A stretch of 64,000 bases of DNA from Anaerotruncus sp. (GCA_022009795.1 CP091724.1:310001-374000), one strand, 5' to 3'; counted from the first letter of the stretch, positions 1 through 9,747 are shown. The notes: generated by a model not told the origin, from the sequence alone. Translations and numbers: made by a program.

Positions 1-26
1 CACTTGTTTTGTATGAATACTTATTT

Positions 27-57
27 AAAAACGCACACCGCACGGGTGTGCGTTTTT
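27..57 (-). terminator. Intrinsic terminator after the ireB-side operon
   Basis: A perfect 13-bp stem (27-39 paired with 45-57) with a five-base loop. On the minus strand the stem ends in a T run directly after the stop of the small gene at 60-350, so it probably ends the pheS-pheT-ireB transcription unit or its distal part. Confidence 0.8.
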
Positions 58-59
58 GC

Positions 60-350
60 TTATTTCTTCAATTCTCTCTGAAGCCAAACAGCGCCTAAAT
101 CAAGCGCGTTGAAAATGCCCTCTTTTTCGCTTTTCTTAACGATTTTTTCCTTTGGGCCCACTTCCGGGTCGGTGTTTATAATTTGAATTAAAACCTTGTC
201 CGAAAGCTTAATATCCTTAAAGTCTTTATCGGATTGAACCTGAAGGCAGGCAACAAACGGGTCTGCCATATCGCCGTAGTATATGGTTTTGCCGCATCTT
301 ACCAAAGGCTTTCCTTTGTAGGTAAGAAATGTATCTTTAAATTCTGCCAA
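60..350 (-). CDS. Small conserved-looking protein of unknown function (96 aa)
   Basis: An intact 96-residue frame that I do not recognise. It has no signal peptide, no membrane segment and no clear motif. It is mixed in charge, with Lys-rich stretches near residues 45-52 and 66-76 and a hydrophobic C-terminal part (ALDLGAVWLQ). On the minus strand an AGGAGGG-like ribosome site lies just upstream of the start (complement of about 357-364). It follows ireB by 38 bases in the same direction and is closed by the hairpin at 27-57, so it is probably cotranscribed with ireB. The intact frame, good ribosome site and operon position argue that it is real. Confidence 0.65.
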   Translation of the reverse strand: MAEFKDTFLTYKGKPLVRCGKTIYYGDMADPFVACLQVQSDKDFKDIKLSDKVLIQIINTDPEVGPKEKIVKKSEKEGIFNALDLGAVWLQRELKK

Positions 351-388
351 AGAAAACCCTCCTTTTTAATTTATTTTGTTGTGTATCT

Positions 389-634
389 TTAGGTGTTAAG
401 ATAAGACTTTACCATTTCTGCAAGCAATTCATCTCGGTCTATTTTACGAATAAGGCTTCTTGCATTATTATGCGTGGTTATATAAGTGGGATCTTCCGAA
501 AGAATATAGCCAACGATTTGATTGATTGGGTTGTAGCCTTTTTCTTTAAGTGCATCAAACACCTGGGTAAGCGTGTCCCTCATATAGTCCTCATGATCGT
601 CGCCGAGTTTAAAGGTCATTGTTTTATCTGTCAC
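389..634 (-). CDS. ireB: IreB-family regulatory phosphoprotein (UPF0297/YrzL)
   Basis: 81 residues. The family signature KGYNPINQIVGYILSEDPTY followed by HNNAR and IRKIDRDEL is clear. IreB is a small cytosolic protein; in Enterococcus it is a substrate of the PASTA-domain kinase IreK and acts negatively on cephalosporin resistance, and elsewhere it often sits near alaS and yqgF. The start is GTG at 634, chosen because the strong site GGAGGTGAC (complement of 641-649) lies 6 bases upstream. The N-terminal Thr residues (MTDKTMTF) are where the family is phosphorylated. No kinase gene is in the window. The gene is unbroken, unlike its upstream neighbour pheT. Confidence 0.93.
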   Translation of the reverse strand: MTDKTMTFKLGDDHEDYMRDTLTQVFDALKEKGYNPINQIVGYILSEDPTYITTHNNARSLIRKIDRDELLAEMVKSYLNT

Positions 635-759
635 AGTAAAGTCACCTCCTGCTTAACAATATACAACATCATTATATACAATTTTTTTGCCTTGATTACA
701 ACTAAAATTTTTTTATTTTTGTGTAAAAAAATCAGGTAAAAAAATGCTCATTTTCTGCA

Positions 760-3165
760 TCAAGAGCGTAAACTGATGCCCAATTTATCCAAAGCTTTAA
801 TAACACGCTTCATCGCTGCATCGGCTTCGTCGTCAGTAAGTGTTTTGTCTGCACTTCACATTCTGATGTTGAAAGCAACGCTTTTTTTGCCCTTTTCAAT
901 CTGTGAGCCTTCGTAAACATCAAAAAGCTTAACCTTTTCAAGTGTTTTGCCGACTGCCTCTCCGATTGCCTTTTCAAGCGAAAGAACGGGAATTTCTCTG
1001 TTGCAAACGAATGCAAGGTCGCGAGTTACGGCCGGGAATTTCGGCAGCGGCTTGTGAGTTTTGCCCGGAAGCCTGTTTTCGTATGCCGTGTTCACATCAA
1101 TTTCAGCCACATAAACACGCGCGCCGATATTGTAGTTTTCGGCAACGGTCGGGTGAATTTCGCCAAGCTCCGCAAGCACTTTGCCGTCAACAACAAATCT
1201 TGCCGTTCTGCCCGGGTGGAAAGACGGGTCATCCTTAACCGGCTCAATATCGTATTCCTTGGTGTTGAGCATGGAAAGAACTTTTTCAACTATGCCTTTA
1301 AGTGCATAGTAATCCGCGTTGCCGCCGTAAATTCCGATGGCTGCTTTTTGGCTTTCTATCGGAAGCTTGCCCTTTTCGGTAGGTTGATAAACGGTGCCGA
1401 TTTCATAAAGGCAGGCTTTTTCGTTTTTGTGGTTGTAGTTGTGAGAAAGCACATCAAGCATTGATGGAAGAATGGTTGTTCTCATAATGCTTGTGTCTTC
1501 GCCGAGCGGATTTCTGATAACAACCGATTCCCTTTGAGGATCATTTTTGTCAAGATTGATTTTGTCGTATGCCTTTGGGCTGATAAAGCTGAATGTTGAT
1601 GTTTCGGTGCAGCCGCAGGCAATCAAGGCTTCGTTCATTGAACGAATGTATTTTTGCCAATCGGTAAGCTTGCCGACGGCAACACCGCTGAGCATTCTGT
1701 TTGGAATGTTGTGGTAGCCGTAAAAGCGCGCAACCTCTTCGGAAATATCGGCAATGTGCTCAATATCGTTTCTGAATGCGGGGGCAACCACGTTGCCTTC
1801 ATCATCAAATGTGAACTCAATCTTTTCAAGAATTTTCTTTTTGCTCTGCTTCGCTGAGGTTTATGCCGATGAAATTATTTATCCAATTATAATCAAATTT
1901 AACCTTTGCGGGTTTCTTTGGCTTAACAAAGCAATCAACAACGCCGTTTACTACATCGCCGGCATCAAGCTGCTGCACAAGCTCAAGCGCTCTCATAAGC
2001 GCATTCATTGTTGCGCCCGGATCAAGCTCTTTCTCATAACGGCTTGAAGCTTCGGTTCTCATTCCGAGTGCCTTTGCCGTGCTTCTTACCGATAAGCCGT
2101 TAAAGCATGCTGATTCAAAAACGATGGTGGTAGTATCATCCATAATGCCGCTGTATTCACCGCCCATAACGCCTGCAACGGCAACGGGTTTCTTCTCATC
2201 TGCAATAACAAGCATTGTGTCGTCAAGTTCGCGCTCAATACCGTCCAGTGTGGTGATTTTTTCACCCTTTGCGGCATTTCTCACATTAACGGTGTTGCCC
2301 TCCAAAAAGCGAAGGTCAAATGCGTGCATCGGCTGGCCGAATTCAAGCATAACATAGTTTGTGATATCAACAATGTTGCTGATCGGGCGAACGCCGCTTG
2401 CGCGAAGTCTTTCTCTGAGCCAGCGCGGGCTTTCTTTAACGCGCACGTTTTCAACAACCGCGCCTGTGTAGCGATAGCATTTATCGGGCTCGGCAATGTT
2501 TACCTTAAGCATTTCGTTTACATCGTCGTGACCGGGTTTAACCACGGGAGTTTTTAAAACAAAATCCCTGTCAAAGGTTGCTGCGGCTTCGCGCGCAAGT
2601 CCTGTTACGGACATACAGTCGCAGCGGTTTGATGTGATTTCAAATTCAACGCAGGTGTCATCGTAACCGATAGCCTTGCGAATGTCCTCGCCCGGAGTGT
2701 GGTCGCAATCGTCACCCAAAATAAATATGCCGTCTGCAGTTGCATAAGGGAAATCATTTTGCGTAAGTCCAAGTTCGTCAAACGAGCAAAGCATGCCGTT
2801 TGATTCTATTCCTCTGAGCTTACCTTTTTTGATTTTTTCTATGCAGTGGTCTTTTCTGTTGTAAACCGTTGCGCCGGGAAGTGCCGCAGGCACATAATCA
2901 CCGATTGAAAGGTTTTGTGCGCCTGTAACGATTTGCTCATCGCTCTCGCCGCCAACATCAACCTTGCAAATCCAAAGGTGGTCGGAATCCGGGTGGCGCT
3001 CAAGTGATTTGATTTGCCCGACAACAATGTTTTCAAGCTCGCTGCCTTCCTTTTTTTAAACTCTTCAACCTTTGAGCCGGAAAGAGTCATTTCGTCGCAA
3101 AACTCTTTATCTGAAATATCGTCTAAATTAACATAATCTTTAAGCCATCTTCTTGATAAAACCAT
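760..3165 (-). CDS. pheT: Phenylalanyl-tRNA synthetase beta subunit, interrupted
   Basis: Beta subunit of the alpha2-beta2 enzyme that charges tRNA-Phe. The reconstructed length, about 800 aa, matches the family. Order: N-terminal MVLSRRWLKDYV, tRNA-binding (EMAP-like) domain at about 40-150, B3/B4 with the EFGQPMHAFDL stretch, B5 with RNDIEHIADISEEVARFYGY, and a C-terminal FDX-ACB domain ending in KTLTDDEADAAMKRV. Two frameshifts lie in runs near 3050-3057 and 1832-1845. A third break is different: an in-frame TGA at 856-858, followed in the same frame by 31 more family-like codons to a stop at 760-762. It lies 14 bases after pheS, in the same T-box-controlled operon. Probably intact in the living cell. 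Confidence 0.93.
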
Positions 3166-3179
3166 TGTTTTGCACCTCC

Positions 3180-4201
3180 TTAAAATTGATTCAAAAATCT
3201 TGTGTCGTTTTCGTAAAGCAATCTCATATCGTCTATGTTGAAGCGGAACATAACAAGCCTTTCAAGGCCCACGCCGAATGCAAAGCCGCTGTACTCCTCG
3301 GGGTCAACACCGCCGTTTTTAAGCACCTTGGGATGCACCATGCCGCCGCCGAGGATTTCAATCCAGCCCTCGCCCTTGCACATCGGGCAGCCCTTGCCGC
3401 CGCATTTAAAGCAGGAAACGTCGATTTCGCAGCTCGGCTCCGTGAAAGGAAAGTGGTGGGGGCGAAGTCTGATTTTTGTGTTTTCACCGTAAAGGCGCTT
3501 TGCGAATGCTTCAAGCGTGCCTTTAAGATCCGCCATTGTAACGCCCTTGTCAACAACAAGCCCTTCGATTTGGTGGAAAAGGGGAGAGTGAGTTGCGTCT
3601 ACCGCATCGGAGCGAAAAACTCTGCCCGGTGCAATCATTCTGAAAGGCGGCTCGTGCTTTTCCATATATCTGATTTGAATGGGTGATGTTTGAGTTCTCA
3701 AAACGATATTGTCGTCAATATAGAAGGTGTCCTGCGTATCTCTGGCAGGGTGGCCTTTCGGAATGTTGAGCGCTTCAAAGTTATAATAATCATATTCAAC
3801 CTCAGGACCCTCGGCAACATCAAAGCCCATTCCCATAAATATTTCTTTGATTTCGTCAAGCACAATGGAAAGAGGGTGCTTGTGGCCTATTTCAGGCTCT
3901 TTGCCTGGCATTGTAACGTCGATCGCTTCGTTTTCAAGCCTGTGCTTAAGCTCTGCCTCTTTGATTTGTGCGCTCTTTTTCGGCGATTTTCTTTTCAATG
4001 TCGGCTCTGATTTCGTTTGCAAGCTGGCCGATAACGGGCCTTTCCTCTGCGGAAAGCTTGCCCATCTGCTTCAAAATTGAAGTAAGCTCGCCCTTTTTGC
4101 CGAGGTATTTGATTCTTGCTTCTTCGATTTGCTCCTTTGTGTCAAAGGAATCAAGTGCCTTTTTGCGGCTTTTTCTGATTTCTTCAAGCTCGGTTTTTCA
4201 T
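3180..4201 (-). CDS. pheS: Phenylalanyl-tRNA synthetase alpha subunit, two frameshifts
   Basis: Catalytic alpha subunit, class II synthetase, about 340 aa when repaired. Visible: N-terminal coiled-coil arm (residues 1-90), motif 2 with FRSDAVDATHSPLFHQIEG, the Cys-rich insert CFKCGGKGCPMCKGEGW common in Firmicutes, and motif 3 near GFAFGVGLERLVM. The ATG is at 4199-4201, with AGGAAG upstream. An extra A right after the start codon (run at 4194-4198) and another shift near 3975-4000 break the frame. It lies just downstream of a T-box leader, so expression should respond to uncharged tRNA-Phe. Confidence 0.95.
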
Positions 4202-4239
4202 AAAATCTTCCTTTCGTTTTTTTTAATCTGTTTTGGGAC

Positions 4240-4275
4240 AAAAATACTTGCCCCTTAATAATAGGGACAAGTATG
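4240..4275 (-). terminator. Terminator arm of the T-box switch
   Basis: A stem of ACTTGTCCC and GGGGCAAGT separated by an A/T-rich loop and followed by a T run on the minus strand. It starts just after the T-box core, the usual layout for transcription-attenuating T-boxes. Confidence 0.75.
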
Positions 4276-4510
4276 TTAATACCTGCGGTACCACCCTTAT
4301 TTTTGCAAAGAGTTTAAATCCAAGCAAACACTCTTTGAGCTTTTAACGCTGCTCAATTCGTCTGCGCTTAATTGAAATATCTTTCGGCACAGCCGCTCGT
4401 AAGGGAACTTCGCTTAAATTTCATCTGCCGCGCTTCCAGCCATGGCGCGGTTCTCTGAAAAAGATTCAAAATAAGCTACTTTTTCTTCGTCATTGCGTTT
4501 AATATGCAAT
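4240..4510 (-). promoter_or_regulatory. T-box leader of pheS-pheT
   Basis: On the minus strand the hallmark AGGGTGGTACCGC is present (complement of about 4285-4298). Upstream lies a stem I region with a GCTGGAAGC-type distal loop (about 4431-4445) and a candidate UUC (Phe) specifier in GAAGTTCCC (about 4405-4413). Downstream is a terminator stem (4244-4254 with 4263-4274). T-boxes bind uncharged tRNA and switch between terminator and antiterminator, which fits the position before pheS. The exact specifier codon is an inference from position. Confidence 0.9.
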
Positions 4511-4565
4511 AATTATAATATATTATTTTTCCGATTTTTCAAGTGTTTTTGCTCACTTTGTGATT

Positions 4566-5913
4566 TCACTTATTTTTAAAGGTTTGAAATTCAATGTAGC
4601 TGCTCGGCTGTGATTCGTAAAGCACGCCGATTGTGTCATCATCAATTTGCGCAAGGCAGGAATATGCGAAAAAAAGCCCTTGTTTATTTCAATATCCTTA
4701 AACCAATCGATATGCTCATAGCTGCCTTTTTATCATTCTGGGCTTGCCGATTGAGATAACGCCGTTTTCGCGCTCTTTTCCTGATGGGTGCGAGCAAAAA
4801 ACATATCCGCCCGCCGTTATAACGCTCTTTTGACACTGCGGTGCGCTCAATGCCGTCTTTTTGCATTTGATCCAGCTTTTTGCGCTGTTGTCCGAAATGC
4901 AAACGGGTGTTTTGCCAAAGATTTTTTGCCTGCCGAGGCCTATTATTGTGCCGTTCGGAGCGGCAATCATCTGCCATTCGCCGATGTTTTGGGCATAGGG
5001 GTTGCGCCTCATTCTGTGCCAGGTTTCGCCGCCGTCCGTTGTGAAAACCGAAACACTGCCGTTTTTAAGCGTGTAAAGCGGCATAACAATCTTGCCGTCC
5101 TCAAGTGTTAAACCCGTGCCGGGTGCAACGCCGAGAAAAGTGCCGTCTGTTTTTTCAAGAATCATATTTGTTATGTCTTTCGGCTCGCTCCATGTTTTGC
5201 CGCCGTCGATGCTTTTAAGCATAAAAACATAACAGCGCTTCGGTGCTTTAAGCGGTGCGCCGAATGTGGTTTTTGCATTTTCTTCGTTTTTGCCCATGGC
5301 ACCGTTTAAATAAATGTTGCCGAGATATTCATTGTTTCTGTAAAGCGAACCGAGTGGCGCTTTTTACTGTGTAGTTTGTAAGCTCCTTTTTTTAGAATCA
5401 AGCACTTCGCCGTTCGGTAAAAACATAATAAAAAAATTATTATTTCTGTCATAAATCAAGGGCAGCATTTTTGCCGTCGTGCATTGCATAGGAGATTTTT
5501 CCTTTTTATCAAGCAGTTTGCTTTTTGTGAATGCCCATACATTCGGGCCAAAAAAATCGGCAAGCATTATGATTTCGCCCTCTTTGGTGACGGCCATGCA
5601 GGGATCAATGTAAAAAGCGGAGGCATAACACTCGGCGCTTTTTCTTGTTTCTCGGGCGGGAGGCACGGCAACGGATTCAATATCGCTCCAGGTTTTGCCG
5701 CCGTCCTCACTTCTGCGAACGGCAAGCTCTATGTAGCCCCAATCCGCTCCGCAGGAAGCCTTGTCCGCAGCGGCTATCAATGTGCCGTTTGCGTTAATCA
5801 GGCTCGGTATTCTGAAAGCCGTGCCGCCGTTTGCCGCCGTGCTTTCTTTGGTTAATTCCTCGTCAAGAAACTCCGGGCTGTTGCCGCAGAAAATCAGGCT
5901 TTTTATTGCCCAT
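4566..5913 (-). CDS. Sialidase-like BNR-repeat protein (GH33 type), frameshifted
   Basis: About 445 aa when repaired. The N-terminal part carries FRIPSL, the arginine-containing (F/Y)RIP motif of exo-alpha-sialidases, followed by an acidic LIAAAD stretch. Four Asp-box repeats are visible: SEDGGKTW, SIDGGKTW, TTDGGETW and the degenerate SDNSAKSW. The C-terminal DTIGVLYES resembles the conserved sialidase end. The start at 5913 fits AGGAG at 5923-5927. There is no signal peptide, so the enzyme may act on sialosides inside the cell. At least four shifts (near 5900, 5390, 5360, 4735 and 4675) break the frame, all close to A/T runs. Substrate specificity cannot be read. It stands alone, divergent from the alcohol dehydrogenase gene. 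Confidence 0.82.
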
Positions 5914-6081
5914 TTTTTTCATCTCCTAAACTAAATTGTTGTTTTTGTATGAGAATTATTTTAACATATTTTTTTCGGTTCTATAAAGGGTTAAAAAAAT
6001 AACTTTTTAGTTTGCTATTGCAAAATTGATGCTTTTTTTAGTAAAATGATAAGTGGAAATTATTGTAAAGGAGGAATATTG

Positions 6082-7288
6082 ATGCTTTGGGAATTAAAAA
6101 AAGTGCTGGTATCGTATATATCAGGGCGCATTTAAGCTTGCCATGAATTTCTTGGATTGGTCGGAACCACAGCTTCTTGAAGGCAAAGGTTCTGTTTTAA
6201 AACTTCCTGAATTTATTAAAAGCAAGGGAATCAACAAAGTTCTTGTTGTAACGGATAAGGGCCTTATGAGCCTTAATTTGCTTGATCCCATGTTTGAAAA
6301 GCTTAAAGAAGCCGGTGTTGAGTATGTCGTTTACGACGGCGTTCAGCCCAACCCCACGATCCCCAACATTGAGGCGGCGCGCGAAATGTATTTGAAAAAC
6401 GGCTGTGAGGGCTTTATCGCTTTCGGCGGCGGTTCTTCGATGGACTGCGCAAAGGTTGCGGCTGCAAGAGTTGTTAAGCCGAATCAAACCGTTCGCCAAA
6501 TGAGGGGCTATCTTAAAGTGCTCAAAAAGCTGCCCCCGTTCTTTGCAGTGCCCACCACCGCAGGAACAGGCTCTGAAACCACTGTTGCCGCTGTTGTAAC
6601 AGATCCCGAAACACATGAGAAAAACGCCATCAACGATATCTGTCTTCGTCCGAAATTCGCGGTGCTTGACCCGGAACTTACCGTAGGTTTGCCGCCGCAC
6701 ATCACATCGACAACAGGTATGGATGCGCTCACTCACGCTGTTGAGGCTTACATCGGCAGAAGCAACACAAAGCAAACGAGAGAGCAGGCCGAAAAGGCCA
6801 CAAAGCTTATATTCGATAATGTCGAAGAGGCTTATAATAACGGAAAGGATTACGAAGCAAGAGCAAATATGCTCAAGGGCTCTTACTGGGCGGGCTGTGC
6901 ATTCACGCGCGCTTATGTCGGCTATGTTCATGCTATCGCGCACAACCTCGGCGGTCTTTACGGCACACCGCACGGCCTTGCCAATGCGGTTATTTTGCCC
7001 TATGTTCTTGAGTGGTATGGCGATTGCATTTATCCTCAGCTTGCAAAGCTTGCGGATATTGTAGGCATCACCGGCTCATCAGAGGCAGAAAAAGCTCAGG
7101 CTTTCATTGCTGCTATTAAGAAGCTTAATGCAGATATGAACATTCCCTCAACCTTTGATTTCATCAAAGAAGAGGATTTGCCTACTCTTATCGGCCGTGC
7201 CCTTAAAGAGGGTAATCCGGGATATCCCGTTCCGCGCATTATGGATTATAACGATATGGAAAGCGTTATTCGCCGCTTTATGGCTTGA
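6082..7288 (+). CDS. Iron-containing alcohol dehydrogenase
   Basis: Type III (Fe-dependent) alcohol dehydrogenase, about 401 aa, cytosolic, NAD(P)-linked. Visible: the dinucleotide loop GGGSSMD, VPTTAGTGSE, and metal ligands in GMDALTHAVEAYI and HAIAHNLGGLYGTPHG. I place the start at 6082 rather than the in-frame ATG at 6143: AAAGGAGGA sits at 6067-6075, and after one base change in the A run near 6096-6102 the extra N-terminus reads into KLAMNFLDWSEP like family members. It is monocistronic, closed by the hairpin at 7327-7356. Substrate is unknown; ethanol, butanol or lactaldehyde are all possible for this family. Confidence 0.92.
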
Positions 7289-7326
7289 TTTGCAAGCTTC
7301 TTGTTGTTTGAATAATGTTAAAAATT

Positions 7327-7356
7327 GCGTGCTGCTTTTTTGCGGCACGCTTTTTT
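7327..7356 (+). terminator. Intrinsic terminator of the alcohol dehydrogenase gene
   Basis: A 9-bp stem GCGTGCTGC/GCGGCACGC (one G-U pair) with a T-rich loop, followed by a T run, 38 bases after the stop codon. Confidence 0.85.
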
Positions 7357-7403
7357 GGTTATTATGTACAGGCATTATATGGCTTATTTGGCATTTCTTA
7401 CAA

Positions 7404-7432
7404 TTGTTTTGCCGCACCTTATGCGTTATAAT
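7404..7432 (+). promoter_or_regulatory. Promoter of the first GPH symporter gene
   Basis: TTGTTT, 17-base spacer, perfect TATAAT. It lies between the terminator of the upstream gene and the symporter, so the symporter has its own transcript with a leader of about 70 bases. Confidence 0.7.
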
Positions 7433-7454
7433 ATTTGTATTATTAAGGAATATA

Positions 7455-7484
7455 AAACCGTCCGTCATGAAAACCGGTCGGTTT
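7455..7484 (+). promoter_or_regulatory. Inverted repeat in the symporter leader, possible operator
   Basis: Arms AAACCGTCCG and CGGTCGGTTT with a ten-base gap and one mismatch. It lies about 15-45 bases downstream of the expected transcription start, a common place for a sugar-responsive repressor to bind. No regulator gene is adjacent, so the role is inference. Confidence 0.35.
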
Positions 7485-7509
7485 ATTTTTCCGTTATAGG
7501 GGTGAATTT

Positions 7510-9093
7510 ATGGGTAGTAATGTAAAAACCTATACCAAAAAAGAGCTTGTCGGTTACCTTGTGGGTATGTTTGGTCAAAACCTTATATACAACATCGTTT
7601 CCACCGGTCTCTATTTCTATTTCCAAAATGTTATTTGCCTTCCGGCAATGGCGCTTGGCTGGATTATGACAATCGCCAGAGTTTGGGATGCCATTAACGA
7701 CCCGATGATGGGCACAATCGTTGATAAAACCAAATCTAAATGGGGTAAGTGCAGACCTTATCTTATCATTTTCCCCGGGATTATCGGTCTTGTCACCATC
7801 TTGGCTTTCTTAAACGGCAACTATGCAACAGCAGATACAACCGCTTCAAAGGTTCTTATCGTTGCTTGGGCGGCAATCTCATACATTGCTTGGGGTATGT
7901 GCTTCACTGTTTGCGATATTCCGCTTTGGGGTATTACCTCATTGATGACGGAAGATGAAAACGACAGAAGTAAGATTCTTGGCCTTGCGCGTATGGCAGC
8001 GGGCGTGGGCGGTATCAGCGTGCTTGTTGTTCAGGTGGCGCAGGCTCTCGGCAGCGCATTTGCTGGCAAGGTTGATAAAAGCGCAGAGAATTATGATGTG
8101 CTTGTTCAGCAGGCAAATCAAAAGGGCTTTATCGTAACCGTAATTATTATGACGGTTATTGCCGTTATTCTGTTTGAGTTTGCAGGAATCGCCACTCGCG
8201 AAAGAGTTGAAAAATCCGAAAAGAGATACACCTTTAAAGAAAATTTCAAAATCATGTTTGGCAACAAGCCTTTCAGGCAGATCCTTATTTCCGGCATTTT
8301 AAGAAGCCCCATTCAGCTTCTTATGATCGTTGCAATGACTCTTGTTACATATTACTATGCAAACGGTAACATTATGAACATCATCGTAAGCAACGAGGAC
8401 GGCAGCTTTGCAGGCATCAACTGGCAGATTCTTATCGGCCTCGGCAGTGTTGCGGTAGGCTTGTTTGTCGGTCAGTTTGTGGCTATGGGTATCACTCCCG
8501 TAATTATCAAAAAAGTTGAAAAGAAAACTCTTTACAACATTTATTCCATCGGCGGTGCAATTCCTTTTGCACTTATCTATGTGTTCTATAAAGTTTCCGG
8601 CGGCGACCTCACAACAACATTCTGGTCAATTATAATCGGTGTTTGCATGCTCTTCGGAAGCGCGGCTTTCGGCGGTATAAATGTTCTTCAATCCGTTATG
8701 ATTGCAGACTGTGTAGACTATGAAGAATATACAAACGGTGTGCGCACAGACGGCGTATTCTTCTCCGGTCAAAGCTTTATCACAAAGCTTGCCGCAGGTA
8801 TTTCCACCATTATTTCCTCTGCCGTTTATGCTGCGGTAGGCTACAGCGGCGCAAATGTTGATACTCTTAATAAGGCAATCGAAAAAGGCGCAAGCTTCAT
8901 TACTTATGACGGCGGCTCCGGCGCAGGTAAGTATGCGGCTGCAATGTTCTTCCTTATTTCTATTCCGCCGGCAATCGGTATGCTGCTTTCCGCAGTTCCC
9001 ACGCTTAAATATGCGCTTACCGATAAAGAACATTCAAGAATTCTTGATGAGCTTGTTGCAAAGCGCAAGAGCGAAGGCAAAGATGCCGAATAA
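7510..9093 (+). CDS. GPH-family sugar:cation symporter (MFS, MelB-like)
   Basis: 527 aa, unbroken, with about 12 hydrophobic segments. The cytoplasmic loop ARVWDAINDPMMGTIVDKTK matches the family signature that includes the cation-binding Asp residues, followed by WGKCRPYL. GPH proteins import oligosaccharides or glycosides with Na+ or H+. The start ATG at 7510 is preceded by a GGGGTG-type site at 7499-7504. The gene has its own promoter and a strong terminator, so it is probably monocistronic. The substrate cannot be read from sequence. Nearby sialidase and sulfatase genes suggest a host-glycan fragment (inference). A second paralogue lies at 30134-31539. Confidence 0.92.
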   Translation: MGSNVKTYTKKELVGYLVGMFGQNLIYNIVSTGLYFYFQNVICLPAMALGWIMTIARVWDAINDPMMGTIVDKTKSKWGKCRPYLIIFPGIIGLVTILAFLNGNYATADTTASKVLIVAWAAISYIAWGMCFTVCDIPLWGITSLMTEDENDRSKILGLARMAAGVGGISVLVVQVAQALGSAFAGKVDKSAENYDVLVQQANQKGFIVTVIIMTVIAVILFEFAGIATRERVEKSEKRYTFKENFKIMFGNKPFRQILISGILRSPIQLLMIVAMTLVTYYYANGNIMNIIVSNEDGSFAGINWQILIGLGSVAVGLFVGQFVAMGITPVIIKKVEKKTLYNIYSIGGAIPFALIYVFYKVSGGDLTTTFWSIIIGVCMLFGSAAFGGINVLQSVMIADCVDYEEYTNGVRTDGVFFSGQSFITKLAAGISTIISSAVYAAVGYSGANVDTLNKAIEKGASFITYDGGSGAGKYAAAMFFLISIPPAIGMLLSAVPTLKYALTDKEHSRILDELVAKRKSEGKDAE

Positions 9094-9109
9094 TCAAAAG
9101 CAAATAATA

Positions 9110-9147
9110 AAGGTGATCGAGTTAATCTCGGTCACCTTATTTTTTTG
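9110..9147. terminator. Terminator downstream of the GPH symporter
   Basis: Stem AAGGTGATCGAG/CTCGGTCACCTT with a five-base loop and a following T run. It probably serves the plus-strand symporter. The minus-strand pyrophosphatase-like gene ends close by. Confidence 0.8.
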
Positions 9148-9183
9148 CGTAATTCGGTTTGTAAAGAAATTATATGGTGCGCG

Positions 9184-9747
9184 TTAAAAAAATCGCCCTG
9201 CATCAATATTTCCGTTTTGAAATATCTTTCCTGAAATTCTGTTGCCTCTGCGATTTCCTCTTTAGTAAAAAAATATATTCATCGGGGCAAACTACCCATT
9301 TGTTTTTCAACATCGTCAAATCGGCGGATAACGGCAATAACCCTGCCTTTGAAAACGGAAATCGGTTCGTATATGCCGAGTATATAAACATCCTGCGGTT
9401 CGCCGTCCGCGGCAAAAAAACCTCATCGCAATATCCGTAATTTACCGGATAAACAATATCGCTGTGCTTAGGGTGGTGAGAGCCGAGCGGCCTGTCAACC
9501 GTAACATCGATAACCTTTCCTAAATATTGTTTGCCCGTTTGCAGAGCTTCCTCCTGCTCAAGAAAAACGGAATATTCATGCAAAAGATTGTTTTCCTCAC
9601 AATAAAGTTGGCATGCTTTAACAACCTGCTCATCACTCATTTCATCAATTTTTAAGCAAGCGGTATCTGTTTACTCCGCTTTTTTTCTGAAAAAAACTCC
9701 CTTGCGATATATGCGGCAAACTCATCACAATTATTATAATTCTTCAT
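9184..9747 (-). CDS. Inorganic pyrophosphatase-like protein with N-terminal extension, frameshifted
   Basis: The core GKVIDVTVDRPLGSHHPKHS then YPVNYGYCDE matches a short clostridial group annotated as inorganic pyrophosphatase. In a second frame DGEPQDVYILG, RVIAVI and FTKEEI follow, ending near FQERYFKTEILM. About 65 residues precede the core and read MKNYNNCDEFAAYIAREFF then KIDEMSDEQVVKACQLYCEE; this looks like a helical extension. The start at 9747 and two or more shifts (near 9655, 9440 and 9290) are my reconstruction, and the 3' end is uncertain by about 50 bases. It sits 20 bases after the sulfatase gene, so it may be the last gene of that operon. Catalytic function is likely but not proven by the residues seen. 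Confidence 0.7.

Noticed and set aside
856..858. Selenocysteine or recoded TGA in pheT
   Set aside because: No SECIS-like need or known selenoprotein family; TGA serves as stop in many genes here.
6197..6973. Long open frame (258 codons) on the minus strand opposite the alcohol dehydrogenase
   Set aside because: It is a codon-usage shadow of a clearly identified gene and has no ribosome site or family features.
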